Below are positions 10,629 to 24,127 of a DNA stretch of 64,000 nucleotides, one piece after another. Every line of letters starts with the position of its first letter. Position 1 is the first letter of the stretch. Below the pieces are notes generated by a model, which had not been told where the DNA came from, made no database searches, and saw only the letters and a program-made list of their open reading frames with translations. Both the position numbers and the translations under genes were made by a program. The DNA comes from Mercurialis annua. Lineage: Eukaryota > Streptophyta > Magnoliopsida > Malpighiales > Euphorbiaceae. Location of the stretch: contig NC_065577.1 in assembly GCF_937616625.2 (NCBI RefSeq), positions 1 through 64,000 of the forward strand, read 5' to 3'.

Positions 10629-12318
10629 TTTTGGGGAATGCAGAAAAGCCCCAAAAATAGGATAAAACGATAATTAATTTATCAAATAACTTTTATATGA
10701 TTTTCAATAATCCCAACTAGAAACGTTGTCCGAATAACCGATAATTTATCGAGCTAACAAAATTCCTAGTCAAACTCAACTTTTCAAAAATCCCTTTTCT
10801 AGCCTACTTCGGGCTATCAAAATGCTTACATAAAACGGTCTAATTAACAAACTAATTGAATATTCATATTGTTTGTAACACTTTCTAGATCTTTTGTTCA
10901 TGTTCCAACTTCATTCGGTACGCTTATAGGGTCAAAAAACGCACCCAAACTCCCGTCCCTAAGCTGTTTTGGGGAATGCACAAAAACCCCAAAAACGGGA
11001 TAAAACGATAATTTATTTATCAAATAACTTTTCTATGATTTTAAATAATCCCAACTAGAAATGTTGTCCCAATAACAGATAACTTATCGAGCTAACAAAA
11101 TTTTTAGTTAAACTCAACTTTTCAAAAATACATTTTCTAGCCTACTTCGGGCTATCAAAATGCTTACATAAAACGGTCTGATTAACAAACTAATTGAATA
11201 TTCATATTGCCTGTAACACTGTCTAAATCTTTTGTTCAGGTTCCAACTTCACCCGGTACGCTTATAGGGTTAAAAAACGCACCCAAACTCCCCTCCCTGA
11301 GCTGTTTTGGGGGATGCACAAAAATCCCAAAAACGGGATTAAACGATAATTTATTTATTAAATAACTTTTCTATGATTTTAAATAATCCCAACTAGAAAT
11401 GTTGTCCCAATAACAGATAATTTATCGACCTAACAAAATTCCTAGTTAAACTCAACTTTTCAAAAATCCCTTTTCTAGCCTACTTCGGGCTATCAAAATG
11501 CTTACATAAAACGGTCTGATTAACAAACTAATTGAACATTCTTATTGTCTTCAACAACCTATAAAACTTCGCTTGAGGTTCCAACTTCATCCGGTACGCT
11601 TATAGGGTCAAAAAACGCACCCAAACTCCCCTCCCTGAGCTGTTTTGGGGAATGCACAAAAACCCCAAAAACGGGATAAAACGATAATTTATTTATCAAA
11701 TAACTTTTCTATGATTTTAAATAATCCCAACTAGAAATGTTGTCCCAATAACAGATAACTTATCGAGCTAACAAATTTTTTAGTTAAACTCAACTTTTCA
11801 AAAATACATTTTCTAGCCTACTTCGGGCTATCAAAATACTTACATAAAACGGTCTGATTAACAAACTAATTGAATATTCATATTGCCTGTAACACTGTCT
11901 AAATCTTTTGTTCAGGTTCCAACTTCACCCGGTACGCTTATAGGGTTAAAAAACGCACCCAAACTCCCCTCCCTGAGCTGTTTTGGGGGATGCACAAAAA
12001 TCCCAAAAACGGGATTAAACGATAATTTATTTATTAAATAACTTTTCTATGATTTTAAATAATCCCAACTAGAAATGTTGTCCCAATAACAGATAATTTA
12101 TCGACCTAACAAAATTCCTAGTTAAACTCAACTTTTCAAAAATCCCTTTTCTAGCCTACTTCGGGCTATCAAAATGCTTACATAAAACGGTCTGATTAAC
12201 AAACTAATTGAACATTCTTATTGTCTTCAACAACCTATAAAACTTCGGTTGAGGTTCCAACTTCATCCGGTACGCTTATAGGGTCAAAAAAAGCACCCAA
12301 ACTCCCCTCCCTGAGCTG
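10629..12318 (-). repeat. 5-mer module X
   Basis: Left to right C, B, A', B*, A with 5' ends at 10966, 11304, 11642, 11980 and 12318. B* carries AAAATACTTACATAAAACGG; A' carries CTTCGCTTGAGG. Confidence 0.85.
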
Positions 12319-13332
12319 TTTTGGGGAATGCAGAAAAGCCCCAAAAATAGGATAAAACGATAATTAATTTATCAAATAACTTTTATATGATTTTCAATAA
12401 TCCCAACTAGAAACGTTGTCCGAATAACCGATAATTTATCGAGCTAACAAAATTCCTAGTCAAACTCAACTTTTCAAAAATCCCTTTTCTAGCCTACTTC
12501 GGGCTATCAAAATGCTTACATAAAACGGTCTAATTAACAAACTAATTAAATATTCATATTGTCTGTAACACTGTCTATATCTTTTGTTCATGTTCCAACT
12601 TCATTCGGTACGCTTATAGGGTCAAAAAATGCACCCAAACTCCCGTCCCTAAGCTGTTTTGGGGAATGCACAAAAACCCCAAAAACGGGATAAAACGATA
12701 ATTTATTTATCAAATAACTTTTCTATGATTTTAAATAATCCCAACTAGAAATGTTGTCCCAATAACAGATAACTTATCGAGCTAACAAAATTTTTAGTTA
12801 AACTCAACTTTTCAAAAATACATTTTCTAGCCTACTTCGGGCTATCAAAATGCTTACATAAAACGGTCTGATTAACAAACTAATTGAATATTCATATTGC
12901 CTGTAACACTGTCTAAATCTTTTGTTCAGGTTCCAACTTCACCCGGTACGCTTATAGGGTTAAAAAACGCACCCAAACTCCCCTCCCTGAGCTGTTTTGG
13001 GGGATGCACAAAAATCCCAAAAACGGGATTAAAAGATAATTTATTTATTAAATAACTTTTCTATGATTTTAAATAATCCCAACTAGATATGTTGTCCCAA
13101 TAACAGATAATTTATCGACCTAACAAAATTCCTAGTTAAACTCAACTTTTCAAAAATCCCTTTTCTAGCCTACTTCGGGCTATCAAAATGCTTACATAAA
13201 ACGGTCTGATTAACAAACTAATTGAACATTCTTATTGTCTTCAACAACCTATAAAACTTCGGTTGAGGTTCCAACTTCATCCGGTACGCTTATAGGGTCA
13301 AAAAAAGCACCCAAACTCCCCTCCCTGAGCTG
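12319..13332 (-). repeat. 3-mer module Y' (C'-B-A left to right)
   Basis: 1014 bp. C' is marked by TAATTAAATATTC and CTGTCTATATC. Confidence 0.85.
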
Positions 13333-15022
13333 TTTAGGGGAATGCAGAAAAGCCCCAAAAATAGGATAAAACGATAATTAATTTATCAAATAACTTTTAT
13401 ATGATTTTCAATAATCCCAACTAGAAACGTTGTCCGAATAACCGATAATTTATCGAGCTAACAAAATTCCTAGTCAAACTCAACTTTTCAAAAATCCCTT
13501 TTCTAGCCTACTTCGGGCTATCAAAATGCTTACATAAAACGGTCTAATTAACAAACTAATTGAATATTCATATTGTTTGTAACACTTTCTAGATCTTTTG
13601 TTCATGTTCCAACTTCATTCGGTACGCTTATAGGGTCAAAAAACGCACCCAAACTCCCGTCCCTAAGCTGTTTTGGGGAATGCACAAAAACCCCAAAAAC
13701 GGGATAAAACGATAATTTATTTATCAAATAACTTTTCTATGATTTTAAATAATCCCAACTAGAAATGTTGTCCCAATAACAGATAACTTATCGAGCTAAC
13801 AAAATTTTTAGTTAAACTCAACTTTTCAAAAATACATTTTCTAGCCTACTTCGGGCTATCAAAATGCTTACATAAAACGGTCTGATTAACAAACTAATTG
13901 AATATTCATATTGCCTGTAACACTGTCTAAATCTTTTGTTCAGGTTCCAACTTCACCCGGTACGCTTATAGGGTTAAAAAACGCACCCAAACTCCCCTCC
14001 CTGAGCTGTTTTGGGGGATGCACAAAAATCCCAAAAACGGGATTAAACGATAATTTATTTATTAAATAACTTTTCTATGATTTTAAATAATCCCAACTAG
14101 AAATGTTGTCCCAATAACAGATAATTTATCGACCTAACAAAATTCCTAGTTAAACTCAACTTTTCAAAAATCCCTTTTCTAGCCTACTTCGGGCTATCAA
14201 AATGCTTACATAAAACGGTCTGATTAACAAACTAATTGAACATTCTTATTGTCTTCAACAACCTATAAAACTTCGCTTGAGGTTCCAACTTCATCCGGTA
14301 CGCTTATAGGGTCAAAAAACGCACCCAAACTCCCCTCCCTGAGCTGTTTTGGGGAATGCACAAAAACCCCAAAAACGGGATAAAACGATAATTTATTTAT
14401 CAAATAACTTTTCTATGATTTTAAATAATCCCAACTAGAAATGTTGTCCCAATAACAGATAACTTATCGAGCTAACAAATTTTTTAGTTAAACTCAACTT
14501 TTCAAAAATACATTTTCTAGCCTACTTCGGGCTATCAAAATACTTACATAAAACGGTCTGATTAACAAACTAATTGAATATTCATATTGCCTGTAACACT
14601 GTCTAAATCTTTTGTTCAGGTTCCAACTTCACCCGGTACGCTTATAGGGTTAAAAAACGCACCCAAACTCCCCTCCCTGAGCTGTTTTGGGGGATGCACA
14701 AAAATCCCAAAAACGGGATTAAACGATAATTTATTTATTAAATAACTTTTCTATGATTTTAAATAATCCCAACTAGAAATGTTGTCCCAATAACAGATAA
14801 TTTATCGACCTAACAAAATTCCTAGTTAAACTCAACTTTTCAAAAATCCCTTTTCTAGCCTACTTCGGGCTATCAAAATGCTTACATAAAACGGTCTGAT
14901 TAACAAACTAATTGAACATTCTTATTGTCTTCAACAACCTATAAAACTTCGGTTGAGGTTCCAACTTCATCCGGTACGCTTATAGGGTCAAAAAACGCAC
15001 CCAAACTCCCCTCCCTGAGCTG
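13333..15022 (-). repeat. 5-mer module X
   Basis: C, B, A', B*, A left to right. Its first bases hold a perfect TTTAGGG (13333-13339) at the monomer boundary. The A monomer at its right end is a slight variant with AAAAAACGCACCC. Confidence 0.85.
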
Positions 15023-16036
15023 TTTTGGGGAATGCAGAAAAGCCCCAAAAACAGGATAAAACGATAATTAATTTATCAAATAACTTTTATATGATTTTCA
15101 ATAATCCCAACTAGAAACGTTGTCCGAATAACCGATAATTTATCGAGCTAACAAAATTCCTAGTCAAACTCAACTTTTCAAAAATCCCTTTTCTAGCCTA
15201 CTTCGGGCTATCAAAATGCTTACATAAAACGGTCTAATTAACAAACTAATTGAATATTCATATTGTTTGTAACACTTTCTAGATCTTTTGTTCATGTTCC
15301 AACTTCATTCGGTACGCTTATAGGGTCAAAAATCGCACCCAAACTCCCGTCCCTAAGCTGTTTTGGGGAATGCACAAAAACCCCAAAAACGGGATAAAAC
15401 GATAATTTATTTATCAAATAACTTTTCTATGATTTTAAATAATCCCAACTAGAAATGTTGTCCCAATAACAGATAACTTATCGAGCTAACAAAATTTTTA
15501 GTTAAACTCAACTTTTCAAAAATACATTTTCTAGCCTACTTCGGGCTATCAAAATGCTTACATAAAACGGTCTGATTAACAAACTAATTGAATATTCATA
15601 TTGCCTGTAACACTGTCTAAATCTTTTGTTCAGGTTCCAACTTCACCCGGTACGCTAATAGGGTTAAAAAACGCACCCAAACTCCCCTCCCTGAGCTGTT
15701 TTGGGGGATGCACAAAAATCTTAAAAACAGGATTAAACGATAATTTATTTATTAAATAACTTTTCTATGATTTTAAATAATCCCAACTAGATATGTTGTC
15801 CCAATAACAGATAATTTATCGACCTAACAAAATTCCTAGTTAAACTCAACTTTTCAAAAATCCCTTTTCTAGCCTACTTTGGGCTATCAAAATGCTTACA
15901 TAAAACGGTCTGATTAACAAACTAATTGAACATTCTTATTGTCTTCAACAACCTATAAAACTTCGGTTGAGGTTCCAACTTCATCCGGTACGCTTATAGG
16001 GTCAAAAAAAGCACCCAAACTCCCCTCCCTGAGCTG
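15023..16036 (-). repeat. 3-mer module Y with private variants
   Basis: C (AAAAATCGCACCC), B (ACGCTAATAGGG) and A (AATCTTAAAAACAGG, CTACTTTGGGC). The same trio recurs at 18741-19754 and 21445-22458 and, inverted, at 3476-4489. Confidence 0.85.
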
Positions 16037-17050
16037 TTTTGGGGAATGCAGAAAAGCCCCAAAAATAGGATAAAACGATAATTAATTTATCAAATAACTT
16101 TTATATGATTTTCAATAATCCCAACTAGAAACGTTGTCCGAATAACCGATAATTTATCGAGCTAACAAAATTCCTAATCAAACTCAACTTTTCAAAAATC
16201 CCTTTTGTAGCCTACTTCGGGCTATCAAAATGCTTACATAAAACGGTCTAATTAACAAACTAATTAAATATTCATATTGTCTGTAACACTGTCTATATCT
16301 TTTGTTCATGTTCCAACTTCATTCGGTACGCTTATAGGGTCAAAAAATGCACCCAAACTCCCGTCCCTAAGCTGTTTTGGGGAATGCACAAAAACCCCAA
16401 AAACGGGATAAAACGATAATTTATTTATCAAATAACTTTTCTATGATTTTAAATAATCCCAACTAGAAATGTTGTCCCAATAACAGATAACTTATCGAGC
16501 TAACAAAATTTTTAGTTAAACTCAACTTTTCAAAAATACATTTTCTAGCCTACTTCGGGCTATCAAAATGCTTACATAAAACGGTCTGATTAACAAACTA
16601 ATTGAATATTCATATTGCCTGTAACACTGTCTAAATCTTTTGTTCAGGTTCCAACTTCACCCGGTACGCTTATAGGGTTAAAAAACGCACCCAAACTCCC
16701 CTCCCTGAGCTGTTTTGGGGGATGCACAAAAATCCCAAAAACGGGATTAAAAGATAATTTATTTATTAAATAACTTTTCTATGATTTTAAATAATCCCAA
16801 CTAGATATGTTGTCCCAATAACAGATAATTTATCGACCTAACAAAATTCCTAGTTAAACTCAACTTTTCAAAAATCCCTTTTCTAGCCTACTTCGGGCTA
16901 TCAAAATGCTTACATAAAACGGTCTGATTAACAAACTAATTGAACATTCTTATTGTCTTCAACAACCTATAAAACTTCGGTTGAGGTTCCAACTTCATCC
17001 GGTACGCTTATAGGGTCAAAAAAAGCACCCAAACTCCCCTCCCTGAGCTG
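16037..17050 (-). repeat. 3-mer module Y' (C'-B-A)
   Basis: C' with TAATTAAATATTC and CTGTCTATATC, plus private changes CCTAATCAAACTC and CTTTTGTAGCC. Confidence 0.85.
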
Positions 17051-18740
17051 TTTTGGGGAATGCAGAAAAGCCCCAAAAATAGGATAAAACGATAATTAAT
17101 TTATCAAATAACTTTTATATGATTTTCAATAATCCCAACTAGAAACGTTGTCCGAATAACCGATAATTTATCGAGCTAACAAAATTCCTAGTCAAACTCA
17201 ACTTTTCAAAAATCCCTTTTCTAGCCTACTTCGGGCTATCAAAATGCTTACATAAAACGGTCTAATTAACAAACTAATTGAATATTCATATTGTTTGTAA
17301 CACTTTCTAGATCTTTTGTTCATGTTCCAACTTCATTCGGTACGCTTATAGGGTCAAAAAACGCACCCAAACTCCCGTCCCTAAGCTGTTTTGGGGAATG
17401 CACAAAAACCCCAAAAACGGGATAAAACGATAATTTATTTATCAAATAACTTTTCTATGATTTTAAATAATCCCAACTAGAAATGTTGTCCCAATAACAG
17501 ATAACTTATCGAGCTAACAAAATTTTTAGTTAAACTCAACTTTTCAAAAATACATTTTCTAGCCTACTTCGGGCTATCAAAATGCTTACATAAAACGGTC
17601 TGATTAACAAACTAATTGAATATTCATATTGCCTGTAACACTGTCTAAATCTTTTGTTCAGGTTCCAACTTCACCCGGTACGCTTATAGGGTTAAAAAAC
17701 GCACCCAAACTCCCCTCCCTGAGCTGTTTTGGGGGATGCACAAAAATCCCAAAAACGGGATTAAACGATAATTTATTTATTAAATAACTTTTCTATGATT
17801 TTAAATAATCCCAACTAGAAATGTTGTCCCAATAACAGATAATTTATCGACCTAACAAAATTCCTAGTTAAACTCAACTTTTCAAAAATCCCTTTTCTAG
17901 CCTACTTCGGGCTATCAAAATGCTTACATAAAACGGTCTGATTAACAAACTAATTGAACATTCTTATTGTCTTCAACAACCTATAAAACTTCGCTTGAGG
18001 TTCCAACTTCATCCGGTACGCTTATAGGGTCAAAAAACGCACCCAAACTCCCCTCCCTGAGCTGTTTTGGGGAATGCACAAAAACCCCAAAAACGGGATA
18101 AAACGATAATTTATTTATCAAATAACTTTTCTATGATTTTAAATAATCCCAACTAGAAATGTTGTCCCAATAACAGATAACTTATCGAGCTAACAAATTT
18201 TTTAGTTAAACTCAACTTTTCAAAAATACATTTTCTAGCCTACTTCGGGCTATCAAAATACTTACATAAAACGGTCTGATTAACAAACTAATTGAATATT
18301 CATATTGCCTGTAACACTGTCTAAATCTTTTGTTCAGGTTCCAACTTCACCCGGTACGCTTATAGGGTTAAAAAACGCACCCAAACTCCCCTCCCTGAGC
18401 TGTTTTGGGGGATGCACAAAAATCCCAAAAACGGGATTAAACGATAATTTATTTATTAAATAACTTTTCTATGATTTTAAATAATCCCAACTAGAAATGT
18501 TGTCCCAATAACAGATAATTTATCGACCTAACAAAATTCCTAGTTAAACTCAACTTTTCAAAAATCCCTTTTCTAGCCTACTTCGGGCTATCAAAATGCT
18601 TACATAAAACGGTCTGATTAACAAACTAATTGAACATTCTTATTGTCTTCAACAACCTATAAAACTTCGGTTGAGGTTCCAACTTCATCCGGTACGCTTA
18701 TAGGGTCAAAAAAAGCACCCAAACTCCCCTCCCTGAGCTG
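17051..18740 (-). repeat. 5-mer module X
   Basis: 5' ends at 17388 (C), 17726 (B), 18064 (A'), 18402 (B*) and 18740 (A), with the same diagnostics as the other X modules. Confidence 0.85.
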
Positions 18741-19754
18741 TTTTGGGGAATGCAGAAAAGCCCCAAAAATAGGATAAAACGATAATTAATTTATCAAATA
18801 ACTTTTATATGATTTTCAATAATCCCAACTAGAAACGTTGTCCGAATAACCGATAATTTATCGAGCTAACAAAATTCCTAGTCAAACTCAACTTTTCAAA
18901 AATCCCTTTTCTAGCCTACTTCGGGCTATCAAAATGCTTACATAAAACGGTCTAATTAACAAACTAATTGAATATTCATATTGTTTGTAACACTTTCTAG
19001 ATCTTTTGTTCATGTTCCAACTTCATTCGGTACGCTTATAGGGTCAAAAATCGCACCCAAACTCCCGTCCCTAAGCTGTTTTGGGGAATGCACAAAAACC
19101 CCAAAAACGGGATAAAACGATAATTTATTTATCAAATAACTTTTCTATGATTTTAAATAATCCCAACTAGAAATGTTGTCCCAATAACAGATAACTTATC
19201 GAGCTAACAAAATTTTTAGTTAAACTCAACTTTTCAAAAATACATTTTCTAGCCTACTTCGGGCTATCAAAATGCTTACATAAAACGGTCTGATTAACAA
19301 ACTAATTGAATATTCATATTGCCTGTAACACTGTCTAAATCTTTTGTTCAGGTTCCAACTTCACCCGGTACGCTAATAGGGTTAAAAAACGCACCCAAAC
19401 TCCCCTCCCTGAGCTGTTTTGGGGGATGCACAAAAATCTTAAAAACAGGATTAAACGATAATTTATTTATTAAATAACTTTTCTATGATTTTAAATAATC
19501 CCAACTAGATATGTTGTCCCAATAACAGATAATTTATCGACCTAACAAAATTCCTAGTTAAACTCAACTTTTCAAAAATCCCTTTTCTAGCCTACTTTGG
19601 GCTATCAAAATGCTTACATAAAACGGTCTGATTAACAAACTAATTGAACATTCTTATTGTCTTCAACAACCTATAAAACTTCGGTTGAGGTTCCAACTTC
19701 ATCCGGTACGCTTATAGGGTCAAAAAAAGCACCCAAACTCCCCTCCCTGAGCTG
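18741..19754 (-). repeat. 3-mer module Y with private variants
   Basis: The same C/B/A private variants as 15023-16036, exactly 3718 bp (11 monomers) further in. Confidence 0.85.
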
Positions 19755-21444
19755 TTTTGGGGAATGCAGAAAAGCCCCAAAAATAGGATAAAACGATAAT
19801 TAATTTATCAAATAACTTTTATATGATTTTCAATAATCCCAACTAGAAACGTTGTCCGAATAACCGATAATTTATCGAGCTAACAAAATTCCTAGTCAAA
19901 CTCAACTTTTCAAAAATCCCTTTTCTAGCCTACTTCGGGCTATCAAAATGCTTACATAAAACGGTCTAATTAACAAACTAATTGAATATTCATATTGTTT
20001 GTAACAATTTCTAGATCTTTTGTTCATGTTCCAACTTCATTCGGTACGCTTATAGGGTCAAAAAACGCACCCAAACTCCCGTCCCTAAGCTGTTTTGGGG
20101 AATGCACAAAAACCCCAAAAACGGGATAAAACGATAATTTATTTATCAAATAACTTTTCTATGATTTTAAATAATCCCAACTAGAAATGTTGTCCCAATA
20201 ACAGATAACTTATCGAGCTAACAAAATTTTTAGTTAAACTCAACTTTTCAAAAATACATTTTCTAGCCTACTTCGGGCTATCAAAATGCTTACATAAAAC
20301 GGTCTGATTAACAAACTAATTGAATATTCATATTGCCTGTAACACTGTCTAAATCTTTTGTTCAGGTTCCAACTTCACCCGGTACGCTTATAGGGTTAAA
20401 AAACGCACCCAAACTCCCCTCCCTGAGCTGTTTTGGGGGATGCACAAAAATCCCAAAAACGGGATTAAACGATAATTTATTTATTAAATAACTTTTCTAT
20501 GATTTTAAATAATCCCAACTAGAAATGTTGTCCCAATAACAGATAATTTATCGACCTAACAAAATTCCTAGTTAAACTCAACTTTTCAAAAATCCCTTTT
20601 CTAGCCTACTTCGGGCTATCAAAATGCTTACATAAAACGGTCTGATTAACAAACTAATTGAACATTCTTATTGTCTTCAACAACCTATAAAACTTCGCTT
20701 GAGGTTCCAACTTCATCCGGTACGCTTATAGGGTCAAAAAACGCACCCAAACTCCCCTCCCTGAGCTGTTTTGGGGAATGCACAAAAACCCCAAAAACGG
20801 GATAAAACGATAATTTATTTATCAAATAACTTTTCTATGATTTTAAATAATCCCAACTAGAAATGTTGTCCCAATAACAGATAACTTATCGAGCTAACAA
20901 ATTTTTTAGTTAAACTCAACTTTTCAAAAATACATTTTCTAGCCTACTTCGGGCTATCAAAATACTTACATAAAACGGTCTGATTAACAAACTAATTGAA
21001 TATTCATATTGCCTGTAACACTGTCTAAATCTTTTGTTCAGGTTCCAACTTCACCCGGTACGCTTATAGGGTTAAAAAACGCACCCAAACTCCCCTCCCT
21101 GAGCTGTTTTGGGGGATGCACAAAAATCCCAAAAACGGGATTAAACGATAATTTATTTATTAAATAACTTTTCTATGATTTTAAATAATCCCAACTAGAA
21201 ATGTTGTCCCAATAACAGATAATTTATCGACCTAACAAAATTCCTAGTTAAACTCAACTTTTCAAAAATCCCTTTTCTAGCCTACTTCGGGCTATCAAAA
21301 TGCTTACATAAAACGGTCTGATTAACAAACTAATTGAACATTCTTATTGTCTTCAACAACCTATAAAACTTCGGTTGAGGTTCCAACTTCATCCGGTACG
21401 CTTATAGGGTCAAAAAAAGCACCCAAACTCCCCTCCCTGAGCTG
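19755..21444 (-). repeat. 5-mer module X
   Basis: C, B, A', B*, A. Its C monomer has the private change GTAACAATTTCTAG, shared only with the C at 22459-22796. Confidence 0.85.
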
Positions 21445-22458
21445 TTTTGGGGAATGCAGAAAAGCCCCAAAAATAGGATAAAACGATAATTAATTTATCA
21501 AATAACTTTTATATGATTTTCAATAATCCCAACTAGAAACGTTGTCCGAATAACCGATAATTTATCGAGCTAACAAAATTCCTAGTCAAACTCAACTTTT
21601 CAAAAATCCCTTTTCTAGCCTACTTCGGGCTATCAAAATGCTTACATAAAACGGTCTAATTAACAAACTAATTGAATATTCATATTGTTTGTAACACTTT
21701 CTAGATCTTTTGTTCATGTTCCAACTTCATTCGGTACGCTTATAGGGTCAAAAATCGCACCCAAACTCCCGTCCCTAAGCTGTTTTGGGGAATGCACAAA
21801 AACCCCAAAAACGGGATAAAACGATAATTTATTTATCAAATAACTTTTCTATGATTTTAAATAATCCCAACTAGAAATGTTGTCCCAATAACAGATAACT
21901 TATCGAGCTAACAAAATTTTTAGTTAAACTCAACTTTTCAAAAATACATTTTCTAGCCTACTTCGGGCTATCAAAATGCTTACATAAAACGGTCTGATTA
22001 ACAAACTAATTGAATATTCATATTGCCTGTAACACTGTCTAAATCTTTTGTTCAGGTTCCAACTTCACCCGGTACGCTAATAGGGTTAAAAAACGCACCC
22101 AAACTCCCCTCCCTGAGCTGTTTTGGGGGATGCACAAAAATCTTAAAAACAGGATTAAACGATAATTTATTTATTAAATAACTTTTCTATGATTTTAAAT
22201 AATCCCAACTAGATATGTTGTCCCAATAACAGATAATTTATCGACCTAACAAAATTCCTAGTTAAACTCAACTTTTCAAAAATCCCTTTTCTAGCCTACT
22301 TTGGGCTATCAAAATGCTTACATAAAACGGTCTGATTAACAAACTAATTGAACATTCTTATTGTCTTCAACAACCTATAAAACTTCGGTTGAGGTTCCAA
22401 CTTCATCCGGTACGCTTATAGGGTCAAAAAAAGCACCCAAACTCCCCTCCCTGAGCTG
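21445..22458 (-). repeat. 3-mer module Y with private variants
   Basis: Third reverse copy of the AATCG / CTAATAGGG / CTTTGGGC trio, 2704 bp (8 monomers) after the second. With the X module before it, this forms an 8-mer higher-order unit. Confidence 0.85.
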
Positions 22459-24127
22459 TTTTGGGGAATGCAGAAAAGCCCCAAAAATAGGATAAAACGA
22501 TAATTAATTTATCAAATAACTTTTATATGATTTTCAATAATCCCAACTAGAAACGTTGTCCGAATAACCGATAATTTATCGAGCTAACAAAATTCCTAGT
22601 CAAACTCAACTTTTCAAAAATCCCTTTTCTAGCCTACTTCGGGCTATCAAAATGCTTACATAAAACGGTCTAATTAACAAACTAATTGAATATTCATATT
22701 GTTTGTAACAATTTCTAGATCTTTTGTTCATGTTCCAACTTCATTCGGTACGCTTATAGGGTCAAAAAACGCACCCAAACTCCCGTCCCTAAGCTGTTTT
22801 GGGGAATGCACAAAAACCCCAAAAACGGGATAAAACGATAATTTATTTATCAAATAACTTTTCTATGATTTTAAATAATCCCAACTAGAAATGTTGTCCC
22901 AATAACAGATAACTTATCGAGCTAACAAAATTTCTAGTTAAACTCAACTTTTCAAAAATACATTTTCTAGCCTACTTCGGGCTATCAAAATGCTTACATA
23001 AAACGGTCTGATTAACAAACTAATTGAATATTCATATTGCCTGTAACACTGTCTAAATCTTTTGTTAAGGTTCCAACTTCATCCGGTACGCTTATAGGGT
23101 TAAAAAACGCACCCAAACTCCCCTCCCTGAGCTGTTTTGGGGAATGCACAAAAATCCCAAAAATGGGATAAAATGATAATTTATTTATCAAGTAATCCCA
23201 ACTAGATATGTTGTCCCAATAACAGATAACTTATCGACCTAACAAAATTCCTAGTTAAACTCAACTTTTCAAAAATCCCTTTTCTAGCCTACTTCGGGCT
23301 ATCAAAATAATTACATAAAACGGTCTGATTAACAGACTAATTGAACATTCTTATTGTCTTCAACACCCTATAAAACTTTCGTTGAGGTTCCAACTTCATC
23401 CAGTACGCTTATAGGGTCAAAAAAAGCACCCAAACTCCCCTCCCTGAGCTGTTTTGGGGAATGCAGAAAAGCCCCAAAAATAGGATAAAACGATAATTAA
23501 TTTATCAAATAACTTTTATATGATTTTCAATAATCCCAACTAGAAACGTTGTCCGAATAACCGATAATTTATCGAGCTAACAAAATTTCTAGTCAAACTC
23601 AACTTTTCAAAAATCCCTTTTCTAGCCTACTTCGGGCTATCAAAATGCTTACATAAAACGGTCTAATTAACAAACTAATTGAATATTCATATTGCCTGTA
23701 AAACTGTCTAAATCTTATGTTCAGGTTCCAACTTCATCCGATACGCTTATAGGGTTAAAAAACGCACCCAAACTCTCGTCCCTAAGCTGTTTTGGGGAAT
23801 GCACAAAAACCCCAAAAACGGGATAAAACGATAATTTATTTATCAAATAACTTTTCTATGATTTTAAATAATCCCAACTAGATATGTTGTCCCAATAACA
23901 GATAACTTATCGAGCTAACAAAATTTCTAGTTAAACTCAACTTTTCAAAAATCCATTTTCTAGCCTACTTCGGGCTATCAAAATGCTTACATAAAACGGT
24001 CTGATTAACAAACTAATTGAATATTCATATTGCCTGTAACACTGTCTAAATCTTTTGTTCAGGTTCCAACTTCATCCGGTACGCTTATAGGGTTAAAAAA
24101 CGCACCCAAACTCCCCTCCCTGAGCTG
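22459..24127 (-). repeat. Transition between the distal and middle satellite domains
   Basis: Five monomers (5' ends 22796, 23134, 23451, 23789, 24127). The first still matches the X module. From 22930 on the distal diagnostics fade (AATTTCTAG replaces AATTTTTAG; ATCCGG replaces ACCCGG). The third has lost 21 bp: TTTATCAAGTAATCCC near 23183 replaces the longer ATAACTTTTCTATG region. This is the first monomer-length change in the reverse array. Confidence 0.8.

Larger units (their letters stand above)
10420..16036 (-). repeat. Right arm of the long inverted duplication
   Basis: 5617 bp, reverse complement of the left arm minus one 3-mer module. In monomer orientation from 16036 back the order is Y, X, Y', X, then a partial A. 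The left arm reads Y, X, Y, Y', X, then partial Y. Confidence 0.85.
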
